A stretch of DNA of 64,000 nt. Origin: Polytrichum commune (taxonomy: Eukaryota; Streptophyta; Polytrichopsida; Polytrichales; Polytrichaceae). The notes beneath the pieces were generated by a model, which searched no databases, was not told where the DNA came from, and was given only the letters and a program-made list of their open reading frames with translations. Numbering within the stretch: the stretch's first letter is position 1; every line of letters begins with the position of its first letter. Shown in pieces: positions 11,610-25,152 of the stretch. A program made the position numbers and the translations under genes. Location: contig OX485803.1 of assembly GCA_950295325.1 (NCBI GenBank), positions 18,662,001 to 18,726,000 of the forward strand, written 5' to 3'.

Positions 11610-13768
11610 AATGGCCATCACTGCATCCTTCTCTTTGCACATTACTAGTGTTTAGACCAAACAGATATTAATACAGGGATACTTCAAGAGAGCTTTTGAA
11701 GATTTTGATCTCCATGTCACCCAGAGCTTGTGGAATTCACAGAAGTATATTGTAAACTGAATTCGCTTAATCAGGAGTCTTAATCATGTGTCTGACCAGG
11801 TCCCCAGTATGTCAGGTGATGTATTCACTGCCTTGGTGAGTGCCCTAGGAAGTCTATGAATGGAGGCTGCATATTGGTTCACTCAAGATTTTCGCACCAA
11901 AGAAAGGACTACTTCAACTTTCAAATCTTGGGTCTAAGATATGCAATTTTTCATAAAAAATCCTCTGTATTTTGGTCAGAGATTCAGAGGCTTGAAGTGT
12001 ATCCTAGTGACACATAATGTTGTTGAATTTGGGACTGCTTACTGCACTCATCTGTTTTCTTTCTTTTCTTTGAATTTTTATGAGTATCTGCATGTTGGCT
12101 GCACAATGCAAAATGATGAATGCCATTTGGCTTTTGTTTGTTGTATCCAAATTTAAAGTTGGCAATAGGATGCAGTACTTTTATAAAATTGGAGTCAAGT
12201 CACAAGGCTAGAGCTATCATGGTTGATGTGATGGTGACAAGGTTGTATACAAGATATTTGATGTGGGGTTGGCATTGAACTGGCAAACCATGTTGTTTTG
12301 TTGGCAGTGTTTTTAGACTATAAATTCTCTCAAGAAATATCATTTTTTTGGTCTCTCTCTCTCCCTATCTCTCTCTTAATGCCATGCCACAAAATTTTGA
12401 TTTTAAACTCTTACATTAATCTACCTAGCAATGGTCCTCTTTATAAATAGACGACTCTAGGCTTAGAAGATTATAAGTTCACATACAAGGAAAGAAATCA
12501 TACTTACCATGAAATGGATGTACCAAGGATGTAGATGAATAGAGAAAAATAGCCATAGTTACAAACATGACCTATGTTTCTAATCCATGGTAAAATTAGG
12601 GTTTACAAAAACTTGCCATTTGTAAAAACTCCAAATAGAACCCGTAACCCTAGAAAGAGCCTTTTTTTTACCATTCACGCAAGTGAGAGGTGTAGTGAGC
12701 TTTGTGTATACTCACTGGGTAGTAGATACATGCTAAAAGTAAGAGCAATGTGGACTCATCACCAAGGGGAGTATTCTACTTGGAGTGACCCAATCATGGC
12801 CATGGAATAGGTTAGAACACCCATATGTAGTTTTACAATGAGCGTTGTAATTTGAAATACTATGATACATTTGAAATGGACCAAATGTGTGTGACATGGA
12901 TGACAACTGGGTCTTCTTGTTATTTACCTTGTGTACGTAACTAATCCTCAAATGTTTATTGGTTGGTTGCATGGCCACATGTGAGGTAGGCCCTTCACAC
13001 TTTCAATACAATGATGTATTGTGATTATGACATTTTATGCATATCTATTGGTTGAAGTTACTAAGAACATTTCCATTATAAGTACTCCATACATGTGGTG
13101 GATCAACTATATACGCTTTAAGGTGAACCAAGAAGATAGGTGATTAAACTTCCAAGGTATGGGGTAGTCAAAATCAAACATTTGTTGTTGGATATCATTT
13201 GATAGCAGAACCCCTAAGTAAGGTACATGTTCTTGCAAAGCAAAGGAGGCTATAACACAAAATGTTCATTTCGTACAACACATAGCTAGGCATGATTGCA
13301 AACAACTCTATTATGCAAGATGTTATTGTGTTATCAAATAGGAAGATGCAAAAGAAATAGAAAGAGTCTTGTGGAAATTCCCACCCACCCACTCTCGTAT
13401 TGCAATGAAGAAGTTAAAGGATTTTGACCTTTGTAAAGAGGAAGTTCAAACTTTGTAAAAGTTTTGAAAAGTCATCTCTCTCTGTCTCCCTCTCTCTAAT
13501 ATCATAGTTACAAATAATATCAGTGGATTCCTCTCAATGCCCTCTATTTCCAAGCATGTTGCTCCTCTTTGTGTTCTTACAAATCACCAATTCATTAGAT
13601 GTGTTATAAGTGATTTAGAAACAGCTAATCTAAAAGGGAGAGTTGCCACTGATCATTTGAGAACCCTTATTTTGTGATCTTTTGTTGCAAACCTAATCCC
13701 GCAAGGTTCCCAGAAAATAATTACTTAATCCATGCACTTATTTCTGCAGATAAATGTCATTCTAACTC
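11610..13768. other. 3' flank of eL28 and gene-free DNA
   Basis: The beginning is the 3'UTR of eL28. The rest has only short ORFs without recognisable products. A CT-rich simple repeat (CTCTCTCTCTCCC type) lies near 12351-12377 and a shorter one near 13475-13497. Confidence 0.55.
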
Positions 13769-14020
13769 ACTATGGCAATTTTTTGGATGACACTTTTGAA
13801 TAAGTGAACAGATATTGTCATGGATGATGGATGAGTTCATTCATTGGGCCAAAATCCTACCTTCTCTTGTCAACAACTCGTGATGGATTATTGTCATGGT
13901 TGATTGAAAATTGGATGTAAAATCACTTGATGAGTGACAGTAATTGCAACACTACAAATCTGTAATCCCCCAAAAATTTACAAGGAATGATAAATAATGT
14001 GGGGTTCACATTTAGTGTTG
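13769..14020 (+). repeat. Dispersed repeat family R1, copy 1
   Basis: The sequence beginning CACTATGGCA and containing GTCATGGATGATGGATGAG and GTGACAGTAATTGC recurs in the same order and spacing at 59209-59463. A partial inverted copy lies at 24655-24750. The copies differ by scattered substitutions and small indels. It may be a short non-autonomous element; I see no clear terminal repeats. Confidence 0.75.
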
Positions 14021-17000
14021 GTGACACCAAATGGTAAGCACCACTAATTAGACAAAATAGTGTAGTCCTCCTCACCGCTGCTAACCAAAGCACAATTTAA
14101 CAACACGTCAACAACCCCACTGACACTGTCCTGCCCGGCCACCAATAAGGGCAAGGTTCCATGTACCAGTCCTGGTCTAATTTTTGGAAAATAAATGGGT
14201 TGGCGGGTGGGAAAAGGGTGGTGTCATGTGCCCATCTCCCCTCACCCAAGGACCAGTGCCCTCATGGATGGGTGTCCTGCATTGTACGTTGTGCAAGGAC
14301 GGATGCTAAAGGATGGGCGGTCCTAACGGTCGAGAGAAGGACATGTCCCGGTTAGACAACTCCAGTGACTCGATCGGTTGATCACCTTGGATACACCTTC
14401 GGGAACTAAAGGCCACTTTGGTCTTCAAGTCCTCTCTTTTGGGGGTGTACTCCTAGGGCTCCTTGCGGTACAGTGGTATTCCTTTGAGAAGGACAACGTA
14501 CACATCAATCACCTACATGAGATTTTTCAAGAGTGATGTGATATTAGTATTAATTACTACTTTCTTGAGTTTATTATCATGCATGAAGAATCATTTAGTT
14601 ACTACTCAAATGAATGAGCAATTTGTATATTCATTAAATAAGAGTTTTTTTAGGGTTTGGAATTTTAAAACTCTATAACATTCATCAAGATTCACTATTA
14701 TTAAAATTATAAATATCATACACATTCTAATTTATTGATCATTTTTTTAGTAAACATATATATATATAATGATTTTACTATTATCATAGCACAAGTTTAG
14801 GTTGAGGATAAGGTAATTCTAAACTTTTAAGGCTTCAATGACATGAACACGGTATTTGGGGCTCCACATACTCTAGGTGGCAAATGGTCTTTAAGTGAAT
14901 GTTTGCTATTGGTTGCTTGTAAACAAATTCATTTTTTTGGAAACAGATACAAATAATCGGTATATGGTGATGACTACGGCAAGTGAAAGATGAACAAATT
15001 TTGAGGAGAATATGATAATCCGATCTATTATGCTGTTTGAATCTTAATATCTAGAAAAATGGAAAACTTTTGCATGTGACTTCAAAAAGGTATATGACTT
15101 TGAAAAAAAAATTCCACCAAAAAAAAATTTACTTTCAAAGCGCCAATTTGGAGAAGAAAAATCATCATTCATTGAAAATTTCTAGCTATTAGCAATTGAA
15201 GTTTATGACGCCATAGCCGAATGGTATCCGAGATGCTCTTGTGCAGTAGATTTGAAGATTTTGCACTTTGAAGGGACTATAAATTACAATCGGATAGTAT
15301 GTAATTTATTGCTTATGTTTTTATATATAATTCTAAACATGTTATATTATTATGTGATATTGTTTAAATATATAAATATATATTTGTGATCAAATTCTCT
15401 CTCTGGATACCGTTGTCAATGATGATAATCGCGACATAAATTCAACTAAATTTTTTTTGACTCTCCAGTATAATATCAGAGGGTGTATTACACGTCATAA
15501 AAAAACAAATTTAAAGTACTTATGGGTGCTTTTAACGAAAGTAAAGGACAAGATGATGAACGATACCGCGAAACAATAGATTGTGAAAAATTGATAATAT
15601 TATAAGATATTGGAGCTTAAACATTGATGGATCACTTCAAGTGAAGAGACTGGTCGTGGTTATATTCAAGTATTAATATTCATTGGCGGTAGACTTTATT
15701 CCATTAGTGAATGTTTTATTTTTAATTATTTAGAAAATATAAAATATAAAGATAAGAGATAATGTATTCTCATGTTCTAATACCTTTCGATGAATATATT
15801 TTTTTTAGAAATAGTACCTCAAATGTTTTGGTGATTTTTTTAATTTTTTGGATATATTCTTGTATGTTTGGCTTTGAATATACATATGATGTCTAAATAA
15901 TGTGTTCACATTAATTATAAGTAGGTATCAACATGTACCACTCAAATAGATAATAATTTTTATACTTAAATTTCATGTGTAATTATAATTCTATGTTGTT
16001 TCGTAATTTTGACTTTAAAAAAATATAATCTTACAACGCAAATGCGCGATAAATTTCACCCACACTACCTTGCACTTCTGGGGCCTTGTCTGCCTTGGGG
16101 CTCCACCTGTGCTCGCGGGTTGCGTTAGATTCAGGCCTCCTCCCGCTAGGCAAATCTCCTGGCCACGAAGGTTATGTCAGTGGCCTTGCAATGTTCAAAC
16201 ATCGACAGTGCAAATTGTGCACGACACTCATTCACAAGTGTGAAGTCCAGCTCAAAACCCCCCCGCCAGGACCAACATAAACACAGGTGAGAATTGTATA
16301 GCATGTCCAAGTGACATACACATGCTGTGACGGGAGTGAGCACACAGACACTCCCTCACTACGCCCACATGTAATGAGACATTCTCCGAGTGCGTGACAT
16401 AAACGTTTACATACAAAATAAACCAATGACGTAAAGACAGAACCTCACAAGGCATGCACAAAGTCAAGGCATTTTTTGTTAAAGATTATTTATATGAAGT
16501 CTGAATAATGTATTATATGTGGTCATAAATAAATATTTAATTTTACTATTGAAATATATTTAAATAATATATGAAAATTTTGAATTGGGAAATAATGATT
16601 TTTAGGAATTTTAGATCATTTGGTCTACATACGTGACTATAAATTATATAATCTATTCATTATATATATATATATATATAATGAATAGATCAAAGTTATT
16701 TATTTATTTATTCATTAAAGTATGTAGCGTAAAAATATGCACAATGTTTTATATCTATTGATTACAATTATCCAGCTACATTTTCCGGTGCAGTACGATC
16801 TACAAGTTCGGTGTACCCTTCATCATGGTGACCCCAAAAAACATACTTTCATTCATAATTTTATTTTTATTCATACTAAAATTATGTAAAATATAATATG
16901 TCACAATGAAAGAAGAAATGCTTTGAAGATGTCTGCTTCATATTAGTATTTTAAATATCCTTAAAATCCATTTTAAAATATCAAACACACATTCTGCACA

Positions 17001-18921
17001 CATACGTGTGTTAGAATGTTTGAAATTGTATGATTGAAACATAGGTGATAAATGTTGTTTCGATCTTAGTACAAGTATGTTTGGGCTATTCGTGTACCCG
17101 CATCACTTATAATAAACTCGTGAATATCCGTACCTTGCACCTTCTTTGTAGCTTCATATAATCTCTCACCATTGGCAACAAGTAATTTATGATTGGAAAG
17201 GGAAAAATATGAGTATTGTGAATTGAACCTTGAAATCCGCGAAAACATCTTTGAATCTTATTTCTGAATTGACAATTATTTATAAAATTATATTATAATT
17301 GTAATCTTTATCGAACTAATCTACAATGTTGGTGTCATTAGGTTTATAAAAAAGAATATGAATGTAATCAATTGCATCACAACATTGTAAAATGCCAGAA
17401 ATATACTGAAAACCAAGATTACAGTCATTGATTTCTCACCTACTAGTCACCATAACTGCAAAGGTATTGCGACAATTAAAATAAATTTTATAAGCTTCTC
17501 AGCAACCTTCACACTTTTACATACCAATTCCAAATATGTTACCTACGGTATAACACGAATATCTGGTCCCTAATTGACATAATTTTATAGTTAGTTGTTT
17601 GAAATAGTCTTCTTGACAATTGTTTTCAAATCTGAAAGCGGTTTTATTTTTATTTTTAATTCCACAATGTTTCAAATATAATTAAAAGTAGCAAAAAAAA
17701 GTTGAAAGAAAGTCCTAAATTGTTTCTTTATCATCATGTATTATACAATCTGAATATTGATCCTATAAATACATTGACCTTGGTTTGATGTTACATGGTC
17801 CATTAAAAACATCAAACATTTTGATTTTATGACTAAATTCAATGTATGTAAGAGAAATCTTTGAATTTGTATCAAGGTATTGGTGAAAAACCACATCAAA
17901 TGTCATTTCCTATTTTTTTTGCTACAATTTATCTCTCTTTGATAATTCTATGAAGAATATCATGCATAGCAATTTGCAATGTTATAGCGATAATGGACAT
18001 GATGACATTGATTGCCGAGAGTATGAAACCTTTATATTGCATCATGGACTCTTTGTACATTCAAATCCTAGTTGTAGGTCGAAATGAAAAAAAGAAGAAG
18101 ATAAAAGATGATTCTATGTTATATTGTCGAAATGTTCATTGTGAAGTAAAGTAAATTCATGGGAATGTGTATTTTACGATGTTTTCAAAGTTTTAGATCT
18201 TAATAGTAACAATTACATATATATAATACAATATGATAAGAAGTGTCATGTTTAATATAAAAATGATAAACTATTCAAATGTTTTAAAAACCATTTATAA
18301 AGAACATACAATTATGATTTTAGTTTAAAATATAAATATTATTATTAATATACTTCCATAGATGACATCGGTACCAATCTATGGACATCAACAACACATA
18401 ATTTGAAATTCATAGTATAAATGTACAAAAATGCATGTACAATTTAAATACGAAAAGTTACATGATGATGACCTTCATTACTGGTCACCTGCATAAAGTG
18501 CGACATCTTATCATTCACCAAATTTAGCAAGAAAGTAGGAAATCGGAATAATTAAGCTGACACCCCTCATAGAAGTACCGCTCCATTAAATGGGTGATAT
18601 CACCCAATATTTGGATGATGTCACCCGTTTCTCACTCATTTAAAAAATGAACCGGGACCGGTACATGGAACTTCGACCTAAATTACGGGCATTTACAAAT
18701 GTGACTTTGTTTACATGGAGTGGCTCAGTGGCTGCGAAGACTGGACTTGAGCCGGTACTCTTTGGTGTGGAATAAATAATTTACAATTCCTCTCAAAATG
18801 TCCTAGAAGGCTTGTGATTCATTTACATGCTATAATATGATTCATTGTTTTTCACCTATGCAATGGATGAGTTTATAAGACACCACAAATCCTTGACCAA
18901 CTTGGAACTCTCCATATCTAT
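14021..18921. other. Long gene-free AT-rich stretch
   Basis: There are many poly(A)/poly(T) runs and TA repeats and no ORF with a recognisable product. A somewhat G/C-richer patch at 16080-16480 has overlapping ORFs on both strands, none of which looks like a protein family. A palindrome GGGTGATATCACCC lies near 18590. Confidence 0.55.
16648..16692. repeat. Near-perfect AT palindrome (hairpin)
   Basis: CTATTCATTATATATA reads into its own reverse complement, ending TATATAATGAATAG, with a (TA)n centre. It could extrude as a cruciform or simply be an expanded TA microsatellite with symmetric flanks. Confidence 0.75.
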
Positions 18922-19144
18922 GGAGAGAGGGGACTATCACATGCAAGCGTACCTTTCACTCATCCAACATAAAGCCATAAAACAGTTTGCAACTTGGAGG
19001 TTGCTCTTCTAGAGTTAATTTGACACTGGAATGCTCAAATTAGTCTACTTGAGAGTATTCAAGACAAATCAACAACAAACCTATAGGATGTCATGTTTTG
19101 GTTTTGGATGGATTCGAGGTATGCGATAATTCCCTCTCTCTTGT
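18920..19144. mobile_element. Short TIR element, family T1, copy 1
   Basis: The left arm (GAGAGAGGGGACTATCAC, then ACTCATCCAACATAAAG) is matched in reverse complement by the right arm (TTGGATGGATTCGAGG, then GATAATTCCCTCTCTC). A related element with the same arms is at 60565-60808. A length of about 225 bp, no ORF and long imperfect inverted ends suggest a MITE-like element. Confidence 0.65.
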
Positions 19145-19689
19145 ACCTCTGGGGTTCCAATGTTACCGTGAGTTATTAAGGCTATGAAACACCAATCTCC
19201 TCCATAAGCTTCACACTTGATGGCAAACTCGACACAACAGATTTCCATACCACAGGCCATGCATCATTTGGCCATTCAAGCATCAACTCAAGGCTTCCAA
19301 ATAGCCTGTGATGACTCATGGTTGATGTGGATGTACACTTGGGTTTATATTAACGGCGTAAGAAATTACATCGAAAACCGATCGCAATAGACTTGAAATG
19401 CGGCGTAGGAAGTAATCTCCGTCATCTGCACCGTTTATGGGTTCTGTGGCCTTTCAGACTCCATGTTAAGTGAATATGTCTGGTTTTGAATACATGGACA
19501 CAACCGATGTGTATCAACACTGATAGCATTATTAATGGCACGATTCTTGCCGAAACAATGATGTGAGTGCAGTCGATGGAATTTCTGATTGTTAGCTGCT
19601 ACAGGTAGTACGAGAGCGTAACCCTAGACTTTTGTCTACACAAGTGCTTGTCTTTGTGCCTTCTGTCAAAGCTTCACCGTTCACATGAA

Positions 19690-22600
19690 TCACAAGAGCG
19701 GGGGTTCATACCAATGCTGGCACGAGAAGGACGTGCTTGAAAATTGAGACAATGGATGCATAAAGCCAACATTTGATTTAACCTTTAGTGCACACATTAT
19801 CCCCTTGGTCTCGTGTAGATTAGCAAGAAAGTGAATCCTCAACTTTGGGCTCGCCTTTGTCGCGTCCTCCATTTCTTCCATCACAGACTTAATCTTGGCT
19901 ACATTTGTGTTTGCATCTTTTGTCTTCGTGACATGGCCTAGGTGTTCTTTTGGCATTTTAGCTTATGCAATACGAGACCCTTTGAACACATCCATCCATT
20001 TTGTATCATACCCTCCAGCAATAATACCCCACGACGTGTCTGGACACATGATGATATCAAAGCCTTGATAATATCAGAACCTAAAACATCAGTGTTAATA
20101 ATTTGAAACACCTTCACGGCACGCTTGCACACAGTGCCTCGTATACCTAGTGAGCAAATGCAAAGAGCCCAATCTGAATTTTGACTAGTCACAACCCAAA
20201 TTATTGAAATTTTTTGTTTGGGATGCAACGTAGGCCACATCCTCGTCTTCCAAAATGCTAACATGTTCATTTGTAATCTCCAATGCCATTATAATTGCAC
20301 CGGCCACTATACCCTCGGCCTTACCATTCTTGATAGATCTATATAATTTGTATTGTATAACATATCAGTAGTAAATTAGGTTATCCTTCACAAGGTGATA
20401 AATCAACCAATCAACATGCCGTTCATCAAACTTTTGCCGAGAGGACTCCAAATGGTTTTCAAATTCGCATGGTAACTCTCAACGGCAGCATTCGTGTATT
20501 GGTTGGCATGAGACATGTTACGATAACCTTTCACTCACATCTCAATATTTGGGATCTATGTATTTTTAAAAATTAAAAAAAAACTTTGTCTATGGATACA
20601 TAACATTTAAGTATCGGAACTTGTCATTAGCAGTTCTCACACTGACATCACCTTGAAGGATCTCATTATCATACATGAAATTTGCATAGGTAAAAAATAT
20701 CTCCACCATGAATTGACATGTCTTGATTTTTTGGATAGCAATATCAAGCTAGATTTCTCAAGTGTGCCATAAGCAGAGGAGCATTTTGACATCATCGTTG
20801 TTATCTCCTTTAATATGCGGTGAGAGTGACCAAACTTCCTTGGCATAGCAAAAACAAACGTGTCATATAGATGCTCATGAATATGCCAACTAATAGCAAG
20901 AGAGATTTAGATGGGATGCACTCACCGAATGACACTCAGTTCAACTTGATCATTATTCACAAGAACTTCATTTAGTAGTCCGGCATGACAGCTTGAAACC
21001 TAACATTGAGTTTCCTCAACCATGGCACGATTTCCACATCACGCAACTTTCCTCGAATTGTGAATGCGATAGCAATACCTTGTTCTCATTTATCGAAAAT
21101 CACGACAATATATATATAAAAACTACAACATAGGACACCATACATGTTGGTTAAGGCAAGACATATGAGGTAGGACATGAAGTGATCAAATATTGTAATG
21201 CCAAATTGATTCATATGGTTGACATACTAACCTTGGGCTCGTTTGTTGAAAAAGTAGCATCCATGGATAGTGCCCACTTGTGCTCATGCCGTACCATCAT
21301 TTCAAGTTTCCACTGTGTTTGAGTGGCTAGACAAAAGGGGTTATCTTCAAGCGGGGTGGGATCATTCAACTTCAAATTATCATATTCTTAATACTGATAG
21401 AAACAATCTAGATTTCCGTTTGTACACATCCTCACACTCATGGCATCCCATGGATGCTTCTCCCAAAACTCTCTCGCAAACTTATTATCTATGTTGTACA
21501 CATTTTGCTGGCATAATAAAAGTGTCTTTGGTTGCAGACAAGTTATTCAAGGCATACTGCATGATTACAACCTTGTGTTTTGCTATAACCTGAGTCAACG
21601 ATCTCCCATATATGAGTGTATTAAATATCCATTGTTTTGTAGATGTGGACAAACAACCCAATAAGCCAACATGTTGCCCTTCAAACTCAATGCCATGATA
21701 GGGTTTGCCATCCTTGTTTATGTGTCATACAATGAAACTTAATTGTGCAAAAAGATTCATCTAGAAGTAATTGTTTTGCAACAAAGTTACATTGACATCC
21801 TCTCTTGATGGACACCCCAACCTGGATCTTACCAACCCTAGTTTTCTTCTTTAGCTTCGTAGATGCATGAACAAGGGTGTGTGCGTGAAGGAGATTGTCA
21901 TGTACATCTTGCACCTTGGCTTGCTCCTCAAGATCCTCATCAAGTGCGTCCTCGTTGAGATCTAGGAGCCCTTCCCTTCTTCCAAAAACGTGTTTTTGAT
22001 GTTGTTTTTGTGCCTTGTAGAGCTTTATGATGAAATGCTGATTTTTTCTTTTTTCTTTTTTCTCTAATAATATATGTGCAAACACCTTCTGGACCTCTAC
22101 GTTGTGCTGCTCAGTGTAGTCCATTGGCCCGTACTGGCACCAAAAACTGCATTAGAAGACACAACCCATGGTTAATTAAAGTTCTTAGGACATTATATAA
22201 GCCACATCTTAACAATATGGATTAGGTCAAACCTGGACTGGTGTATGACATGCTTCAATGGTCTTTACAAATTAAAATATGAAAGGGGATAAATGCAAGA
22301 TCTGTGACATGTTATTGGGATAATCCCAAAACATTTAAAGGACATGGAAGATTAGTTACATGATCTCTTAAACTGCAAATTTGGCACCCACTTGCTACCT
22401 GTCTTTTTTCTTCATGCATTGCCTAGATTCCTCATGAAAGGTCCAAGGGAACTGCCGGGTAGACATTTTTACTTCGAAGAAGTATCTATCTGAGCCCAAG
22501 GAATTGTAGCCTTTTGGGTATCTCTCTTGTTACCATTGCCTTGATTGAACTTGGCTTCCCACTTCAAATTTGTCCTATCAAAGGGGCCAGGGGGCGGTAC

Positions 22601-22981
22601 TTGGATAGAGGCCAGAACAATCTGGTACAATTTCCTCTAAGACGGACAAATCTTCTTCTCTTGGACTCAAGTGTCTCCTTCCACCACACTTACAAACTCT
22701 GGCGGTTTGAAGTCCGTATCATTGGCGTTGAGATGAGATGCATGGCCTTCATGATCGATGTTGACATTTGTTGGATGTCCTCTAGTTGGTCCTTGCCTAG
22801 GACTATGAGCAACTGTGTCTTCAAATTCCCAAGTGTGTGCCTCGTCCCTTGCCCCAAGATCCACTGCATATCCTTTGTAGCCACCGTGTTCTTGATCTCT
22901 TCGTTGCTCCTATGGAAGTTGAGGGTCACCATCAAAGTTCCATGCTCTGAAATTGTTTCCCTTTCTTGGATCCATTGCATT
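19690..22981 (-). pseudogene. Decayed FAR1/MULE-type transposase
   Basis: Read on the minus strand, the region gives an interrupted transposase-like protein. A possible N-terminus begins MDPRKGNNFRAWNF near 22981. Around 21800 comes a Cys-rich segment (SIKRGCQCNFVAKQLLLD). In shifting frames at 21250-21500 there follow NKFARE, EKHPWDAMSVRM, LEDNPFCLATQTQWKLEMM and ALSMDATF, a pattern I associate with the plant MULE/FAR1-like transposase core. Lower down, EQGIAIAFTI and VNNDQVELSVIR resemble the segment around the second catalytic Asp. Many stops and frameshifts are present, so it is a relic. The tail at 19690-20270 is assigned only by continuity. Terminal inverted repeats were not found. Confidence 0.55.
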
Positions 22982-24654
22982 CTTTAGAGCAACGCCTTGT
23001 CCTACGCCCCTAGACCCAAGATCCAGTGCATGTGCATGGCCACTCGGGGGGTGCACTGTACTAAACATGTACGAGTATACGTGAGTGCACAAGAGGGGTA
23101 TTGATTTGGACCTTGCCGTATTACGTATACATATGGTATACATGTTATAATTTATAGTTACGTACATATATGGAAGGCCTTTAAAAAGTATACAATAATT
23201 GTACTTGTATGATATTGTTACTATACTACATATCATAAGTTTTCATATCGGATGCTGAGGAAGTTTTGTAATCGTTGGGTGGAGTATAGGGATCCAATTG
23301 ACTTGATGGACCGTCCATCAAACGTGGAGATTGGTTTATGTTGATATCAAAAAGGGGCTAACAACAAGTGGACATATGATCTTACTGATCATTTGATGGT
23401 AGACTTAGAGACAATAATTGCATTGGCTACAATGACATATATTGGTGAATCAAATGTTTATGAGTTACATCCGGGAGATGAAAAAGTTTTTAACGACTTT
23501 GCTGATGAAAGCTAGGATATTTTGTTATACATATTATAGGGGTTGATTATTGTTCAAAAGTATATTTGTATACTTATGTTAATGACTATATATGAATGGA
23601 TGTTTTTTTGTGTATACATATTGTCACTTGTATATTTATTGTTGCAATTGTATGTGTATTACTTCATTTCACAAAAAATAACTTGTATATAGGGGGTTTT
23701 TAGAGTATGCAGTGAACGCACGTGATTCTAGGTTTTAATGAAAGGTGCACCCCCCGAGCATGGCCGCGGCCATGTCCTTGACAACCACGCCATAACTAGA
23801 GGCTTTGTTGCAACGGCCGTGAGGAAGGGAACAAAGTTAAAAGAGACGACGAGCTGGTGGAGGTGGCAAGCGGGGCACCGTTCTCGGACGAGGCGGTGTT
23901 GTCCCTGCCCGCTGCCCCGACGAGTGCAATGCTCGTCAGGGGTGATTAGGGAGACCCTCACAACTAGGGAAAGAAGCATGTCATGGCTACTAGATACACT
24001 AGTTTGATCTATGGAGCACGAGAGACACCGGATTGATAGGAAAAGCGAACCTCATCAAAATCTCAGGCTGCAAGAGGCAAAACCAGATCAGAGACTTTCG
24101 ATACCGTATGCAAATAAGAACAAGTTATTCTTAGAAAAAATACATTACGAAAATCATCATCATCATCTAGCCTACCACCTCGTCATTAGTCGCACTTGTA
24201 TCCACAATGAAAGCATCAACCATGCGGAACCCGTGTTTCGAAAGAATGAGGCATAGAACGAGTGCAGGAAGAGGGAGTTAAAGATCAGAACTAGGCTCCA
24301 ACTAGGACGAAACCTTCGTGCAATCCCGCATTCAACACACTTCCTCAGTTTTGAAGTGCATTCCAGTGCACTTTGCTCCCTCGCCTCCCCTGCGTACTTA
24401 CACCACCACCAAAGCGATGCAATGCGGCGACTGACTAACAGAGGGGAAAACCCTGCTCAAGGTTTGAAGCATCTGAGTAGATCAATCCGACAATGAAAGA
24501 AAGTGGAACCCTAACAAGCAAACCCTACAAACACACTCTCCACCAAACCCTACAAGTAAACTCTCAAGCAATTCCAACAGGCAAACTGTGAAAAGAGTTG
24601 TTAGGGTGGAGCAGCATAACCTATAGAAGACTGGGCAAACTAGAGAAGATAGGG
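22982..24654. other. Interval with one coding-like relic and a G/C-rich patch
   Basis: At 23249-23515 (+) about 88 codons read through with a single in-frame TGA (RMLRKFCNRWVEYRD, then VYELHPGDEKVFNDFADES, then stop). I do not recognise the product; it may be a transposon fragment. At 23735-24000 a G/C-rich patch has overlapping ORFs on both strands, again unrecognised. Nothing else is supported here. Confidence 0.35.
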
Positions 24655-24750
24655 TTTTGGGCAATGGATGAACTTAGAGTTATCATCCACCATCCATGAC
24701 AAAATTTTCTACACTTATTCATAACAAGTGTCATTAGAAAAGTTACCATA
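24655..24750 (-). repeat. Dispersed repeat family R1, partial inverted copy
   Basis: The reverse complement begins TATGGTAACTTTT and continues GACACTTGTTATGAATAAGTG and TCATGGATGGTGGATGA. It matches the first 90 or so bases of the R1 copies at 13769 and 59209. The remainder of the element is absent. Confidence 0.65.
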
Positions 24751-25152
24751 ACGACGTAAAATACCATATGACACTCAATAACATAGTTGGCATAGTCTCC
24801 AGGGAAATAAAAAAGAAATACTTTTGTGTTGACTTATTGTTAATTTCTCATCTCGACTTTGATAATGAATTATGACAATATGTGTGAGTTCCAATTATTA
24901 ATTGGATGAGGCACTTGTTGAGCCGGTCTAACCGCCAAGAATGTATGTAATAAACCCCTCAAATCACATGTCGAAGATATGATTTGATGCAAGGGAAGAA
25001 GAACCATGAAGCACTCTACGGTACATTAGTAGGAAACTTGAATCACAAAATGTGTTATAACCAACCTTTTTGAAGTTTGATTGTGCAAAGATGGTTTTTT
25101 TTTTTTTAATTTGGAGTTGTGTTCAACTAAAAAATAAAATTAGATAATCAAA

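Noticed and set aside
18715-18780. tRNA-like A-box (TGGCTCAGTGG) followed by a possible tRNA body
   Set aside because: No B-box (GGTTCGA type), no acceptor-stem pairing and no anticodon arm could be found.
21270-21664. Plus-strand ORFs of 107 and 74 codons
   Set aside because: The reverse strand at the same place carries transposase motifs, so these are shadows.
22514-22987. 157-codon plus-strand ORF
   Set aside because: It is antisense to the N-terminal part of the MULE-like relic and its sequence is Cys/Leu/Ser-rich without any family motif.
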